DNA of 64,000 nucleotides from Omphiscola glabra (taxonomy: Eukaryota > Mollusca > Gastropoda > Lymnaeidae), in the NCBI GenBank assembly GCA_964017045.1, contig OZ024794.1, forward strand, positions 20,339,617-20,403,616, in the 5' to 3' direction. The stretch's first letter is position 1, and the number at the start of each line of letters is the position of its first letter. Of the stretch, positions 1 to 11,563 are shown piece after piece. The notes beneath the pieces were generated by a model. It ran no database searches. It was not told where the DNA came from and saw only the letters and a list, made by a program, of their open reading frames with translations. A program made the position numbers and the translations under genes.

Positions 1-684
1 AATATGCAACAAATTGGAATCTAGATGAAATATGTTTCTTCAGGTCAATTTCGACATGTACTAAAATGTTATGAAAGGCTTTGATCATTTGCATTGGTGG
101 ATTGGAAATCACTTTTTCATAACATGAAAAAAATGAAACTCTGACTGGTGAATGCTTAGAATAAATATTGAGAGCAGCAGCCACAAATTAAAAGGTTAAA
201 AATACAAATCAAATTCAAATGACTCATTGAGGAAGGGATTTTGGCACTGACAAAGTATAAATCAACAATACATCATTAATAACATGCCATTTTTTTTGTT
301 CCATAATATTTTTTTAATTATCCATATTAAAAAAAATTAATAATTGCTTTTGAGTTTATTAGTGCAACCCTCAGCTCGATCATGTTTTCTCTGTGGCCCA
401 CGGTATCAAAAAGTTGGACTGCACTGTTTTAGTTTATGGTATTTTAGTTTTTTAATTGAAGACATTTTTGAAGTAATAGTGTAAGTGCTATAAAAAAAGC
501 TTGAGCCTTAAATTTTGTTAATCACTAGGGATTAAATCCATGCACATGATATTTGCTTTTAGGAAGCATGGAATATCACATAACAGAATTGTCTTCTGTT
601 TATTAGTTATGATTTGTATTCTTTGTTTATTACTATAAATCATCAAATGAAATGTTCACTATAAAATGACTTTAAATAATATAC

Positions 685-3600
685 TTTCTCTCCAATGGTG
701 AAAAGTATTGAACTGTCTTGCAGCACTTTTACAACATTATTTCCAGTGTCTGCTACTATTAGCAGGCCATCTTCAGTAACAGTTAGTCCAGTTGGGTGAT
801 CAAACAACTTGCTGCTGTCACCAAAGATTTTTGATACAAGCTGTGCTCTGATTTCTGCAGAAAATGTAAATTTCCTCATGATAAAAGTTCAAATATGATA
901 AATATACTTTTGTTTCACTTTGCTGAAATTAAATACAATACAATCAGTTAAGCCCATTAAAAACACTTTTTTAAAAATATATAATAATTGCAATAAATTT
1001 TTTTTTTTTTAAATCTCACCACTGATATCTTCAGTAGACCTCTACTTTCAAATTCATATACACAATTTTGTCAGGTTATCATTTTCCCCTTACTTAAAAA
1101 TTTTTTGAAAAATGTTTATCAAAAAATTAATAATAATATTTGAAGTCATAATTATAGTAAGCTTTGTGGATAGATTCATAAATCTTTTTTTTTTAAAAAC
1201 ATAATATATTCTCATATTATGAGAAAAAAATATATCTACACGCTTTTGTAGCTTTTATTAATTAAATAGCTTGATCAAATTTGAAGCAACAAATTGGTGG
1301 ATAGCAAATGAGTAAAACAAAGTAAGGTCACAACTGAAAAAAGGAACGCAACAAAACAATGAACGTGTTGGCAGGAAGCCTTCGTCAGCGAACAAACAAA
1401 AGAAAAAACAGCATAAAAATTTAAAAATAGCACTTAGCTGAGAAGTAGTATCCGAGAGGGCAGCAAAATAATTGTGACAGAAAATAAGTAGTTGATATAT
1501 TAATTAGGGAAGAGGGAAAGAAAAAAGAAGTTAGTCTACTGCGATAGGTTGTGACTTTGAGGGGCGGGGCTGGCTCAAGCTGTGAATAAAGAAATGACAG
1601 TCAAGCCAAGTGGTGTCAAGGTCCCATGGGTCAGGATAAACTTGTGTTCCAAATTCATCCAGCTGGGTGTGTTTGTGCTAGTCACGATCGCACTTATTGT
1701 AAAGTCTGCCTTGTGCTTGTGGTTGCTCCTAATGAAGTGTTTAGATGCACTGTTTATCTTGCGTAATATTACAGAAGTGTTCAGAACACCTGTTAGAGAG
1801 TCGGCGTCCTGTCTCCCGATATGTACGATATCTGACAGCGGATGAAAACAATGGCGTAGACGACATTGCGGCTAGTACAAAGGAAACCATCACATATCAA
1901 AAACTGCCCTTAGGGAAGCATATGTCTTGAGTCTGGACGACAAAAGGGCAAGTGTTGCAATGGCTGCGTCCAAATGGCTTAGTCCAAGAGTGGGAGGGGG
2001 CAGCGTTGATGCGACTGCACACAAGGAGGTCCATCAGAATTTTATCACGTCTGAAAACAATGAGAGGCGGGGAAGAGAAAATGTCCCGTGTTTCAGGGTC
2101 GGCGAGGAGTATAGAACAGTTTTTAAGGAAAACATGTTTGGCTATTAGATTGTGAGGGTGATAAGTGATAATAAGTTTGGTCCTGTCAACATTGTCGATC
2201 GGACGCGACCTGAAGGCATCACCTACATCGGAAATAATCTATCGTCTCAAGTGCCTCGTTTCAAAAATCATCCTCCGACCGGCAAAGAAACGAAGATGAA
2301 GTAATTGAGAAAAAGGAATAAAGTCTTTACAGGATTTAGGTTGGGAGGAAGAATAGAGTAGATACATGTGGCTGTCAGTAGGTTTAAAGTAGGCGGAGGT
2401 GAATAGGCTGTCTTTGTGAAGGGTGACTATAATGTCCAAAAAGTTGACTGAGGTCTCAAAAGACAAGAGATGTGAATTTAATGGAGGGGTGAAAGGAGCC
2501 TGCAAAGTTGATGAATAGGTCAAGTTCACTCCTCTCAATAGTTGTGACCCCTTTACCGTCATCAATTTAAATCTTATAGAATTCAGTGAGGGGTCCAGCA
2601 TAGTTGCTTTCGACCATGTGTTCGAAATGTCCCATGCACAAGCATCCATAGTTGGGTCCCATTTTAGTCCCTATATCTACACCACAATATTTGGTTGAAG
2701 AATTGGCCACCAAACTCAAAATTGAGGGTGAGGACTAGTTCAGCCAATTGGAGGAGGGTATTGGTGGGTAAGATAGGTGGGGTTTAGTCTCAAGAAAGAA
2801 TTTTAGACCGTCAGTGTGGGGGATAGAAGTGTATCCACAGCATACATCAAACAGAAATAAACTAGATGATGTTTCTTTTCAGGAGGGGTTATGATAGATT
2901 CGAAAGTTTGTAAAGAATGGTTGGTGTCCTTCATGTAAGTTGGCAGTGAGGCTACAATGGGTTGAAAAACTCCATCTAGGAATTCCGAGATATGTTTGGT
3001 GGGGCAAGAGCATGCTGAGCCAGGGTTACAGTGCTTGTGTATTTTAGGAAGTAGTTAGAAACATGGTTTAACGAGGTTACTATCAAAGATTTGTAGGCAT
3101 AGGCCGATTTAGGGAGTGCTGATTCTGTGATCATTTTCTTGGTAGTCTCTTTTACCATGTTGTTATGTTTGGTAAGAGGGTTGTTGGTCCTCGGTTGGTA
3201 GAATTGGCTGTCTTCTAGTTGCCTGTGTGCCTCCATGATGTACAGATCTTTGTCCCACACACAACAACAGCTCCACCTTTGTCAGCTGGTTTGATGAGGA
3301 TATCTTTTTGGCTGCATAGCTTAGAGAGTGCCTGTGATTCTCTTTTAGAAAGATTAGATTTACGGAGTGGAGGCAAAGGGAGGTTCTTGATGTCATGTTC
3401 CGTGCTCGTTATATACAGGTCTAAAGCTTTGGATTGGTTAGTTAGATGGTGGTGTCTAATTGGATTGGCGTTCTCTATGAAACAGGAATAACTCATCATC
3501 AGGGAGGTTGGAACTTTTCCTAGCAAAGTGAAACTGAAGTCTCAAGAAACGAAAATAGCGGTGGGAATCTGAAAGTAGTTGATAGCAACCGCAAGATGGC

Positions 3601-5430
3601 TTCAGTGGAATAAATTTGAGACCCTTACAGAGTAGCGACTTTTTCTTCTGTGAATTTGTTGGGGAGTTGCTTCACTACTCAAAAGTAAAAACATTACAAG
3701 ATAAAAAAAGGAAAACTATTTATAAAACTGTAATCAGACCAGTTGTAACATACGTAAGTGAAATGTACGAAAAATGGCAGAAAAGCTATTAAACACATGG
3801 GAGAGAAAAGTTATCCGGAAAATATATATGACCAACAAAGGATGAAGATGGATGGATAATACAAACCAACTAAGAATTGTATAGTCTATATCAGGATCCA
3901 AAGCTAGTAGCAGAAATAAAAAAGGGCAGGCTATGCTGGGCGGGGCACTTAGAATGCCAAAAGACAGAGGAATGAAGAGGGTGCACCACCAAAACCCCAG
4001 AGGAAAATGGCTCAAATGCAGACCTAGGCTTAGATGGATGATGTGGAAAAAGGTTTACGGCAGCTGGGAATCAAAGCATGGAAAAGAAAAGCATTAGTTA
4101 GGTCTGAGTGGAAGGAAGTGGTGAGACAGGCCAAAGCCCTACATGGGCAGTAGTGCCACAGGGATGGGATGGATACTTCCCTTTGACATTAATTTATTAA
4201 GCTACTTCAACTCTTATGAACCATATGTTTTTATTTGAAATCAAACAATCAAGTGGATTTGTATAATTCAAAAATTAAAGTTTTACAAAAACTTACAACT
4301 ATAAAGATTTTCTAATACTGACCAAGCATCCCGAATTTGGGGGTGAATATTAGAGGTCCTATGTCAAAGGTTATTCTCAGGGGCTCTATGTCCTTGGAAC
4401 TCCAGTGTGAAGATTTCATTGTGGCTAATGCTTGGGTTTTACACTTCTCCACAGTATTGACAGGGCATAGGTTAGGTTTTTCCTTTTTCAAATCAGAATA
4501 ACTAATTTTTACCTTCTCAGAAGCGATCTGTGTAGGTATTTTTACATTATTCAAGGTCTTAGAAGGTGTATCTTGTTTGATTTCTATGTTATTTAATGGC
4601 TTTTGGAAGTTAGCTGGAGTGTCATGAACAGCCTGGCTCACTCTACATACATCACGATGTCGTTCATTAGGAGAAAACAGTTCTTCTTTAATTTCAATAC
4701 CACTTAATAATAAATCTAGATTATCAAGACTGTCTGACTTGCAATTATTACTCCAATTTCCTTTTGCAACTGAATCTTCAGATTTAATATGCTGCATTGT
4801 AGTAGACCTGCTTGAAGGATTATATGAAACTCCAAAAGCATGATTAGATTTAATGGCATCATCAGGGCTCTCCAGGCATGCTCTAGCTTCAACGTCCTGA
4901 GCAGCTAAATCTCTCAAACATACTGAATACAAGACTTGTTTTTCTTCTTCCCATTTGCTAGTGCTGACGACCTTGATAACAAATTGCTCCATAAGTTTAG
5001 AGAGATTAAATTCCAAGTCCAGTGAAGTAAAAGCATCAAAATCTATTAACTCAATTTGTTTGCATTCTTCCAGACTTTTTTTCAACCGTTCTTTTAACTG
5101 AGGACCAAAACTTGGCATTGGCTTTTCTTTTAAAGCCCTTTCTGCCATAATGCATAACTGACTGATGTAGCCGATTACCTGAGTGATTTCTATTGAATGT
5201 TTTTCAAGAATATCTTTTTTCTCTTTGAGTGCACTGTCTAAATGATTTTGTAGTTTCAAATCCAGGATATTAATAATTGAGTGTAAATTTTTTGTAAGGT
5301 CTTTAGCCTTTGTCTTTGAAATTGTATGGTTTTTATCTAAAAGTTCCAACTTGGGGGCCATGTCTGAGGACTTTGTTATATCACTCATCAAAGAGTATGC
5401 CCGCCTCAAAAGCACTGGCAATTCTTCCAT
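685..5430 (-). CDS. Coiled-coil plus NHL-repeat protein (TRIM-NHL-like), 5' part; continues off the left edge
   Basis: Two coding exons are visible: 4323-5430 and 685-854. The first starts at an ATG with an in-frame TAA just upstream and a splice acceptor (ctacag) about 10 bases before it, so an upstream 5'UTR exon is likely. It ends at a GTCAGT donor with one base over; the second exon joins in frame and ends at GTATAT. Residues 1-190 are Lys/Glu/Leu-rich helix resembling a B-box C-terminal coiled coil. A low-complexity linker follows with IKSE and IKEE, which fit the SUMO-site pattern. The second exon encodes an NHL blade (HPTGLTVTEDGLLIVADTGN). Further blades must lie left of base 640. In the TRIM-NHL family the propeller binds RNA or protein; no RING or B-box is visible here, so ligase activity cannot be claimed. 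NHLRC-type proteins are the alternative. The intron 855-4322 is filled with retroelements. Confidence 0.6.
1330..3570 (-). mobile_element. Degenerate Penelope-like retroelement with GIY-YIG endonuclease
   Basis: On the minus strand, frameshifted blocks read in order as a Penelope-like element. The block at 3215-3526 holds the N-terminal motif KDILIKPADKGGAVVV. The RT palm lies around 2600-2700, with an MGPNYG-like box and an I-DDGKG box. The block at 2239-2450 holds FKPTDSHMYLLYSSS. A GIY-YIG-like tail follows near 1760-1830 (YRETGRR). The 3' untranslated tail near 1350-1390, in reverse complement, gives the 'tgacgaaggcttcctgcc' stretch. Stops and frame changes show it is dead. It sits in the intron of the NHL gene on the same strand. 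Open frames on the plus strand at 1582-2155 are antisense shadows. Exact ends are uncertain. Confidence 0.75.
3680..4172 (+). mobile_element. RTE/Jockey-type LINE, 3' end of ORF2 (truncated)
   Basis: The plus strand gives, across a few frameshifts, the C-terminal end of a non-LTR reverse transcriptase: IYKTVIRPVVTY, then a WERK-like block, then AEIKKGRLCWAGHLE, then HHQNPRGKWLKCRPRLRWM, and ends with a VVRQAKALHGQ-like block before a short GGGATGG tail. The element is truncated at its 5' end and dead. A second copy of the same family is at 58487-58742 on the other strand. Confidence 0.75.
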
Positions 5431-8217
5431 TTAATATTTTCTGTAGAAAAAAAATGACAATGAAGAAATATAGAAAAAGTAAGGTAATCATAGTTATAAA
5501 AATATGAAAAAACTGACATCAATCAAAAGGAAAAAAAACTCTATGGAGAAAGATACTGAAAGAACATACTGAAAGATAATGGATGTGAAAATGATGAACA
5601 AACTTATAGTACTAAACTACAGAATGTCATAACATTGATTTTTCTCTTTCTTCTTAGAAACAATTGGAATTATCAATAAGGCTGTCGTGGGTGGCTTTAA
5701 TTACAATATGGAAAGGGCCACACTGTGATAAATCAAATGTGTGGCATGGAATTATTGTTTAGTGACAAGTGTACAAGTGACCTGACCATGGCCTTTAAGA
5801 ATCAGTATTTATCATCAATTAGGCCTATTTAGTTAATTTAATATGCACTTTCATTATTTTTAATTTTAAAGAAATTTAATCTTGCCATAGCCATAGGCTT
5901 TTATGGTTACTAGGACTTGGATCTTATACTTATCTTTTTCACAGACATACCATTACAGTCTCCTTTCATGCCTTAATGGAAAACCATTTTATTCATAAAT
6001 ATGACTAACTTTTCTACATCTATCTGAATGATTTTAGCTGAAGAAGGGCATATAAATCATTAACAAGACTTCCCATGATACAAAGTAGCAAGACATTGAT
6101 CAATGGTGGTCACAGAAAAATATTTACGCTGGTTTTATGTTAACATTTTTACAATTAAAACTGTAATCTTTCTTTTGAGAATTTAATCATTCTAAAAACA
6201 GGCTTGTACTTGTACTATGGACAACAGTCTATGCTCCTATTTTACCATATAAAATTTATAGCTAACAGGTCTAAATATTATTATTAAAAAGTATTAGTAT
6301 GGACAGTATGGCCAATACTATGGAGGCAAAAACAAATGACCAGACTAAGATTTCCCATCTTAAATGGTCATTTCAGGGGGTGCCAGGAAAAATGAATATA
6401 AACATATATCAATTTTTAAATGTGTTTTTACTCTAGTAAGGCAAGGTGTGAGAGACTTAGTCAAACAATTCAAGGGGTGCACAGTACAGGTTGGGAAGCC
6501 TTGTGCTAAAGTCTAGACCAGGGGTCACCTAATTATTGCCAGCAGACCAAAAAACTAAGACCTGCAACTTCAGATAATCCAGGCCAGAGTCAATAGTGAT
6601 TTTGAAGTGATAGAAGAATTAGCATATGTGGTTTTTAGGCATGAGGCAACAACACTGAACAGTACAGGACATTTTTGAAGATGTAAAATTATAAAAATCA
6701 TCATCTATTCAAACTGGATCAAATTGAAACTGAAGTGCTACACAAAAGATGGTGGCTAATGCGAAGAGATATCCACATGACGTCATTTGCGTCAAAACCC
6801 AGGTTAGGGATAAGTTTAGGGTTCAGGTTAGGTTTAGAATAAGGGTTCAGGTTAGGTTTAGGGATAAATTTGGGACATAAGTTCGCGGGTCGCTGCAACC
6901 AAGATGACGGCCATGGCAGAAAACGCTGCGTTATCTCTTAATGTCTTCACATTTACCAAGATTGTTCATCAATAATTATTGATCAAGTTAAAAATTAGGC
7001 CTTAAACTTAATCAAGAATTGGTGAATTAGGCCTTCGTGACATTAGACTTCAATTTCAATCGTATCAAATTCAAATACTAGACTACTTACACTGTTTTAG
7101 TAGACCAGTAGAGTGTTAGTAACATATATAATAGTAAAGTACAAAGTAAAAGAGTATGTTTAGTCCATAACAGTTGTCAGTTCAGTTACAATTTTCATAA
7201 ACAAATAGCCTAGGCCTAACTTTACAATCAGTATCAATCTATCATGCAATGGCTATCAACAATCACAATGAATGAGTGAAAATGTGGATGAGAGAGTGAC
7301 AAGAATTATAATTAATAATTATAATGAAAAATGTGTTGCTGGGCATGCACTTAATTACTCGTGTCACTTGTCTTGTCTTAAGTTTAAATATGTAGGCTCT
7401 ACACTACTTTACAATTACAACAATATTATATAATAATAATAAAGCATTCATTGTATCCACCAACTTCTCGGTGTAGTTACTTTGAGATATGCACACACAA
7501 AAACGAACTTGTAGGCCTACATGAATCCTGGAAGAATGCCTTTTAATACTGAGCTTAATGCAGGTGTTCTTCAAAATTAGTTTTTTTTTTAAATATACGA
7601 TTTCCGTATTTTTTTTCCGCACGATCCAATCAATGACCAGATAATTTTTAAGTGTTTAGTCATACCGGTATTTAAAGAGAAGACTTATGTCAGCTAATAA
7701 TAAAAATTGTATTTCTTTTTTTTTTAATTTTCTGTCATAGCGAAACAGGACAAGTTGAAAGATTTCCTGATTATTTAAAAAAAAAAAAATACTGTTAGTT
7801 AAATTTAAACTGCACTTAAAATAGCCTTGCCTTTTAAATAAAATATTCATAATTCATGATAAGTTTTTTTAAAATTGTGCGAAATTAATATTATTGTCTT
7901 TTCAGTTTAAGATTTTAGGGCATAAGCCTTAACTGGCAATGTCAAGAAATGAGAAGAGTCTTCTGTTGTATTTGCTTACAAAACTGAATTTTTGAGAAGG
8001 TAAGGTATTTTAGTATTCTAAAATGTTATAACGGCTAAAGAAGGTGAGTGGAAGTCATGTCTCTTTAAAAAAAAAACAACTAATTTCATGTATCTAGTCC
8101 AATTTAGCTTTTGTTGGTTAAATTGTTTGCTTAAATACGTGTAATTTCGATTGATGAAAGTTGAGATAAGAATAACAACATGATAACAATCAATCAATCA
8201 TTGCTGCTGCGCTAAGA
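5431..8217. other. Intergenic AT-rich DNA with small repeat relics
   Basis: No convincing coding exon seen. It may hold the 5'UTR exon or promoter of the NHL gene. The stretch 6340-6535 has hAT-like termini (caggttgggaag and caggggtcacc) but no matched pair. Bases 6757-6955 look like a short MITE with weak inverted ends (atgcgaaga ... tcttcacat) and enclose a degenerate TTAGGG-like tract at 6801-6874. The rest is ordinary AT-rich sequence. Confidence 0.5.
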
Positions 8218-8225
8218 CTCTAGAC

Positions 8226-8398
8226 CAGCGGTTCTCAACCCTTTCACAGGGGTCGCATAGGACAATCTGAAAACACATGTGCTCTACAGACTCTACAGTT
8301 ATGAAGTAGCAACGAAAATAATTTTGTGGCTGGGGGGTCACCACAACATGAAGAACTGTATTAAAGGGTTGCGGCATTAGGAAGGTTTAGAACCACTG
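8226..8398. mobile_element. SPIN-type hAT non-autonomous element with perfect 8-bp target duplication
   Basis: The 173-bp element begins CAGCGGTTCTCAACC and ends in the inverse of CAGTGGTTCTAAACC. It is flanked by identical 8-bp duplications CTCTAGAC (8218-8225 and 8399-8406), which fit the nTCTAGAn preference of this hAT group. The interior carries, in order, the stretches I recall as diagnostic of SPIN elements: 'ctttcacaggggtcgc', 'aaaacacat', 'ttatgaagtagcaacgaaaa', 'ggggtcaccacaacatga', 'actgtattaaagggt' and 'gcggcattaggaaggtt'. About 28 bp seem missing after the 5' terminus compared with the consensus I remember. SPIN moved horizontally among tetrapods and some invertebrates. Confidence 0.88.
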
Positions 8399-8711
8399 CT
8401 CTAGACTAAAAACCAATGCCAACAGTCGTGGAGTTAAATAATATGAAATTTCATTTGATAGAGATATTATTTCATATAATTTGTAATTTTGTAATCTGGG
8501 ATCTGTGCAGTAGGCCTATGTAAACTATGTTGTGCCAGCATGTTTTTTTTGTTAACAGTTGGGGCCCGCGCCGGAACAGTGGGGTTTGTGCCGCCTTAGG
8601 CTGGTCAAGGCCATCACGATTCCTTCCGCCCGGGGATGGACAAGATTTTTGCTGCCCCCTTCTAGTTGGCTGAAAATGGCAGTCCTCCATCATAATTATA
8701 TTATTCATATA

Positions 8712-9069
8712 CAGTGGAACCCCGCTATAACGCGCCCCGCCATAACGCGAATTCGGATACAACGCGGTCATAGCATGGCTCCCGAAATCTGTATTATCGT
8801 TCAAACAAATAAAAATTGGTAAATGTTTTTAATGCACAGTAATAACCTATAAATATATTAGCCATCGATTATTTTGAATATATCATATCTTAATTAATGC
8901 ATTCCAGTTAATATTCACCTGATGATAAGCCGACTTTTGATCATTGTACATGTATACACGTATATGTTCTCGGAAAAAAGTTAAATATTGTAAAACCGCG
9001 CATTAACGCGACCCCGCTTTTAACGCGATCCGATTTTATGGACCCCGATCATCCAGTAAAGTTCCACTG
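8712..9069. mobile_element. Tigger/pogo-like MITE with TA target duplication
   Basis: The 358-bp element is bounded by CAGTGGAACCCCGC at the left and GTTCCACTG at the right, with TA on each side (8710-8711, 9070-9071). Subterminal 'taacgcga' motifs recur inverted at both ends, as in Tigger MITEs of the Tc1/mariner superfamily. No transposase is inside, so it was mobilised in trans. Confidence 0.8.
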
Positions 9070-9638
9070 TACTGGTACAGAAAAAAAAAGTGCTTGGGTG
9101 TAGTGCCCTTTTATTACCCCCTAGCCCTACATGTGCTACTGTTTATTAATGTAGGCTTACTTTTTTTTTTTTTTTAAAGGCCTGAAATGTTATAATTATA
9201 AATTATTTAGTTTTGACTAAGAATTCCTGACCCCACTTTTAAAATAATATTTTGGCTAAAAAGAAAGGGAAAAAAAGGGTGTGGTTTGGGGGGGGGGGGG
9301 GGCATTGTGTGTTCTTATGTCCATTTAAAAGGAATTATTCAATGGCCAATAGTATTAGTAGGCCTATTGTCACTATACTATAGAATAGTATTCAATTAGT
9401 TAAGGAAAAATAAATATGCAAATATCTCAAGAATGAGATTGTCTAAAATTGGTGTAAAGAGAAACTATTAAATTACATATAAGTTAAGACATATCCAAAC
9501 CATTAGACTTATATAATTTTAAGGTTGTATGTTTTCTATATTTACACTAAATTAAGCATTCAATTTGTATTATAAAAATGTTAAGCCTACACTAATTTTA
9601 ACTGTAATTGATTTTTAAAATATTTTTTTTATATCAGA

Positions 9639-11563
9639 ATGAATTGTGCACAAGGAAAAGAGGATGTTTCAGAAAAAAAGTCAGATATAAAAAGCTATAA
9701 CAATTCAATAGCTCTAGAGACTCTTGAAATCACAATGAGGCAACTGCAAGAGTTGGAGGATAATCTTATTAAACTTGCAGGTAGGCCTATAGTTAAAAAA
9801 TAAATTAAACATCATTCTAGTTGTAGTGGAGTTGTTTCCATAAATGACCCAAATGTATAATTATTATTGTCTTCTTTGATATTTTTGTCATTACACCATT
9901 TGTCTTTATAGCACTGGGGGCTCTGGGCAAAGTAATGCACCAAGGCCCCTATCCCTCTATATACTCAAGGCCGTGCAAAGGAGCGGGCCTGATGGCCAAT
10001 CACCCTTGGCGCAACCATCTGGGGGTGTCAAAATCATCTTTAGATCGGTGCAGGACATCTATCAGCACCAAAATTAAGCGTTTTGACACCCATGGCAGCA
10101 TAGACTTCATCACCCCTGCCATACTTAACCATAAATTCATTCTGGTAGTGTAGCCCCTATACGTATGCCAAACTAAAGGCAAATCATAATTACATCCAAC
10201 CCTTTTTTTAGATTAAAATGTGTCGGTACTGTCACTTTAATTTGGGGGACATTAGAGGTCGAAGGTTTGTGGAGGGTCTTATTAAGCCACTACCGAAAAC
10301 TTTTTTGACATATTCAAATTGATGGGATGCATTTTGGTGCATACATGAATTTAGTTTTGCATTATTCTACACTTAACCTGTTACCTGTAGTGAAAAAAAA
10401 GATGCTAGTTGAACATGCAAGGGTTACACAATTCTTTTTTATTTTTAGATGCATCTACTAAATAGTGATGTTTCATAATTTTATTTTGAAACTTTTTTAA
10501 TTTTTTTGGACTACTTCAATGAATGAATTTATTTTTAAAAATATTTCTGTTCAAAACAGTTGTTAATTATAAAAAACAGCAAACAACAACAAATTAGTAT
10601 TTAACAATTCAAGTATAATACTTACCATTTTGCATTCTTTTTAAACTTAATTAGTTTTTTCCTAAATTTAGTAACAAAAAAGAGAAAATATACTGTCTTG
10701 TAGAAAAGGTCTTATATGGCTATTTAAACATCTAATTTTTTAAAACAAATTGTAGCTAAATGGTATAAAAACAGAAGATAGGAAATATTCTAATGAAATG
10801 GCAGATGAAACTGCATGAATTTCCAAACAAATGCAGTATCTCAAAACATTTATTTGGAATTTCTAACTACTATAAATTTCTTCATTTAAATGACTAAATA
10901 TTGCACTTATGGCACCTTTTCTAAGACTCTTTGATTTACTCCCCCACCTCCACCAATTTAAAAAAAAACAACCTTTATTTTTTTCTCATATTGACAATTT
11001 TTCAAAAGAATAACAACAGTATAAAAAAAATTGAATTGATGTGAACATTGTAAAACTTGTTTTAAAAAACTGGAGAAACGGTCTTCCCAATGCATTTTGA
11101 AAGCAAATTATAATGAAAATTAAAATGCCAAAAAATATTTCAATATTCATTAAATATATTGACAGCCTAATGTCGCTGGAAGTGTGAGACCCTCGACAGG
11201 CCTGAGACCCTGGACAAGTGCCCATGCCTTAAGACGCTGCATTATACAATTAAAAATTTTTGGACTTGTGAAATCCCTAAAAATAGAAATAGTCTGCATT
11301 ACCACTTAATACTGTCAGGTAAATTGTAACTAAATTTGAAATACTCTTGCCAACAAAACTTGGTATTTAAATAGAATTTTATGCTGCTGTTTTAATTTGC
11401 CATTGTTTAACACATTTGTGTCTTTTCAGTTCGTAGTCTTATGCTAGAAGTGGATCTGGCAACGCAGTTTGGTCCTGATCTTGCAATGACAATTGACCAA
11501 GTAGATAAAAATTGTCTATCATGTTCACAAACTATAGAGTCATCCAGTGACAATACATGGTAA
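9639..11563 (+). CDS. Small acidic coiled-coil protein, 91 aa, unrecognised
   Basis: Two coding exons, 9639-9780 and 11430-11563, join in phase (142 + 134 = 276 nt). The first starts at an ATG two bases after a good acceptor (atatcag), so a 5'UTR exon must lie upstream. It ends at a GTAGGC donor; the second follows tcttttcag and stops at TAA. The protein begins with a polar N-terminus, then a heptad-like helix (LEITMRQLQELEDNLIKLA), then the block RSLMLEVDLATQFGPDLA and a Cys/Ser-rich C-terminus ending in Trp. I do not recognise the family; its size resembles small adaptor or kinetochore coiled-coil subunits, which is only a guess. AATAAA-like sites lie at 11562 and near 11670. The intron (9781-11429) is AT-rich, with a GC-richer unclassified repeat-like patch at about 9905-10170. 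Confidence 0.6.

Noticed and set aside
1582..2155. Plus-strand open frames
   Set aside because: They are antisense to the GIY-YIG and RT parts of the minus-strand Penelope-like element and show no domain of their own.
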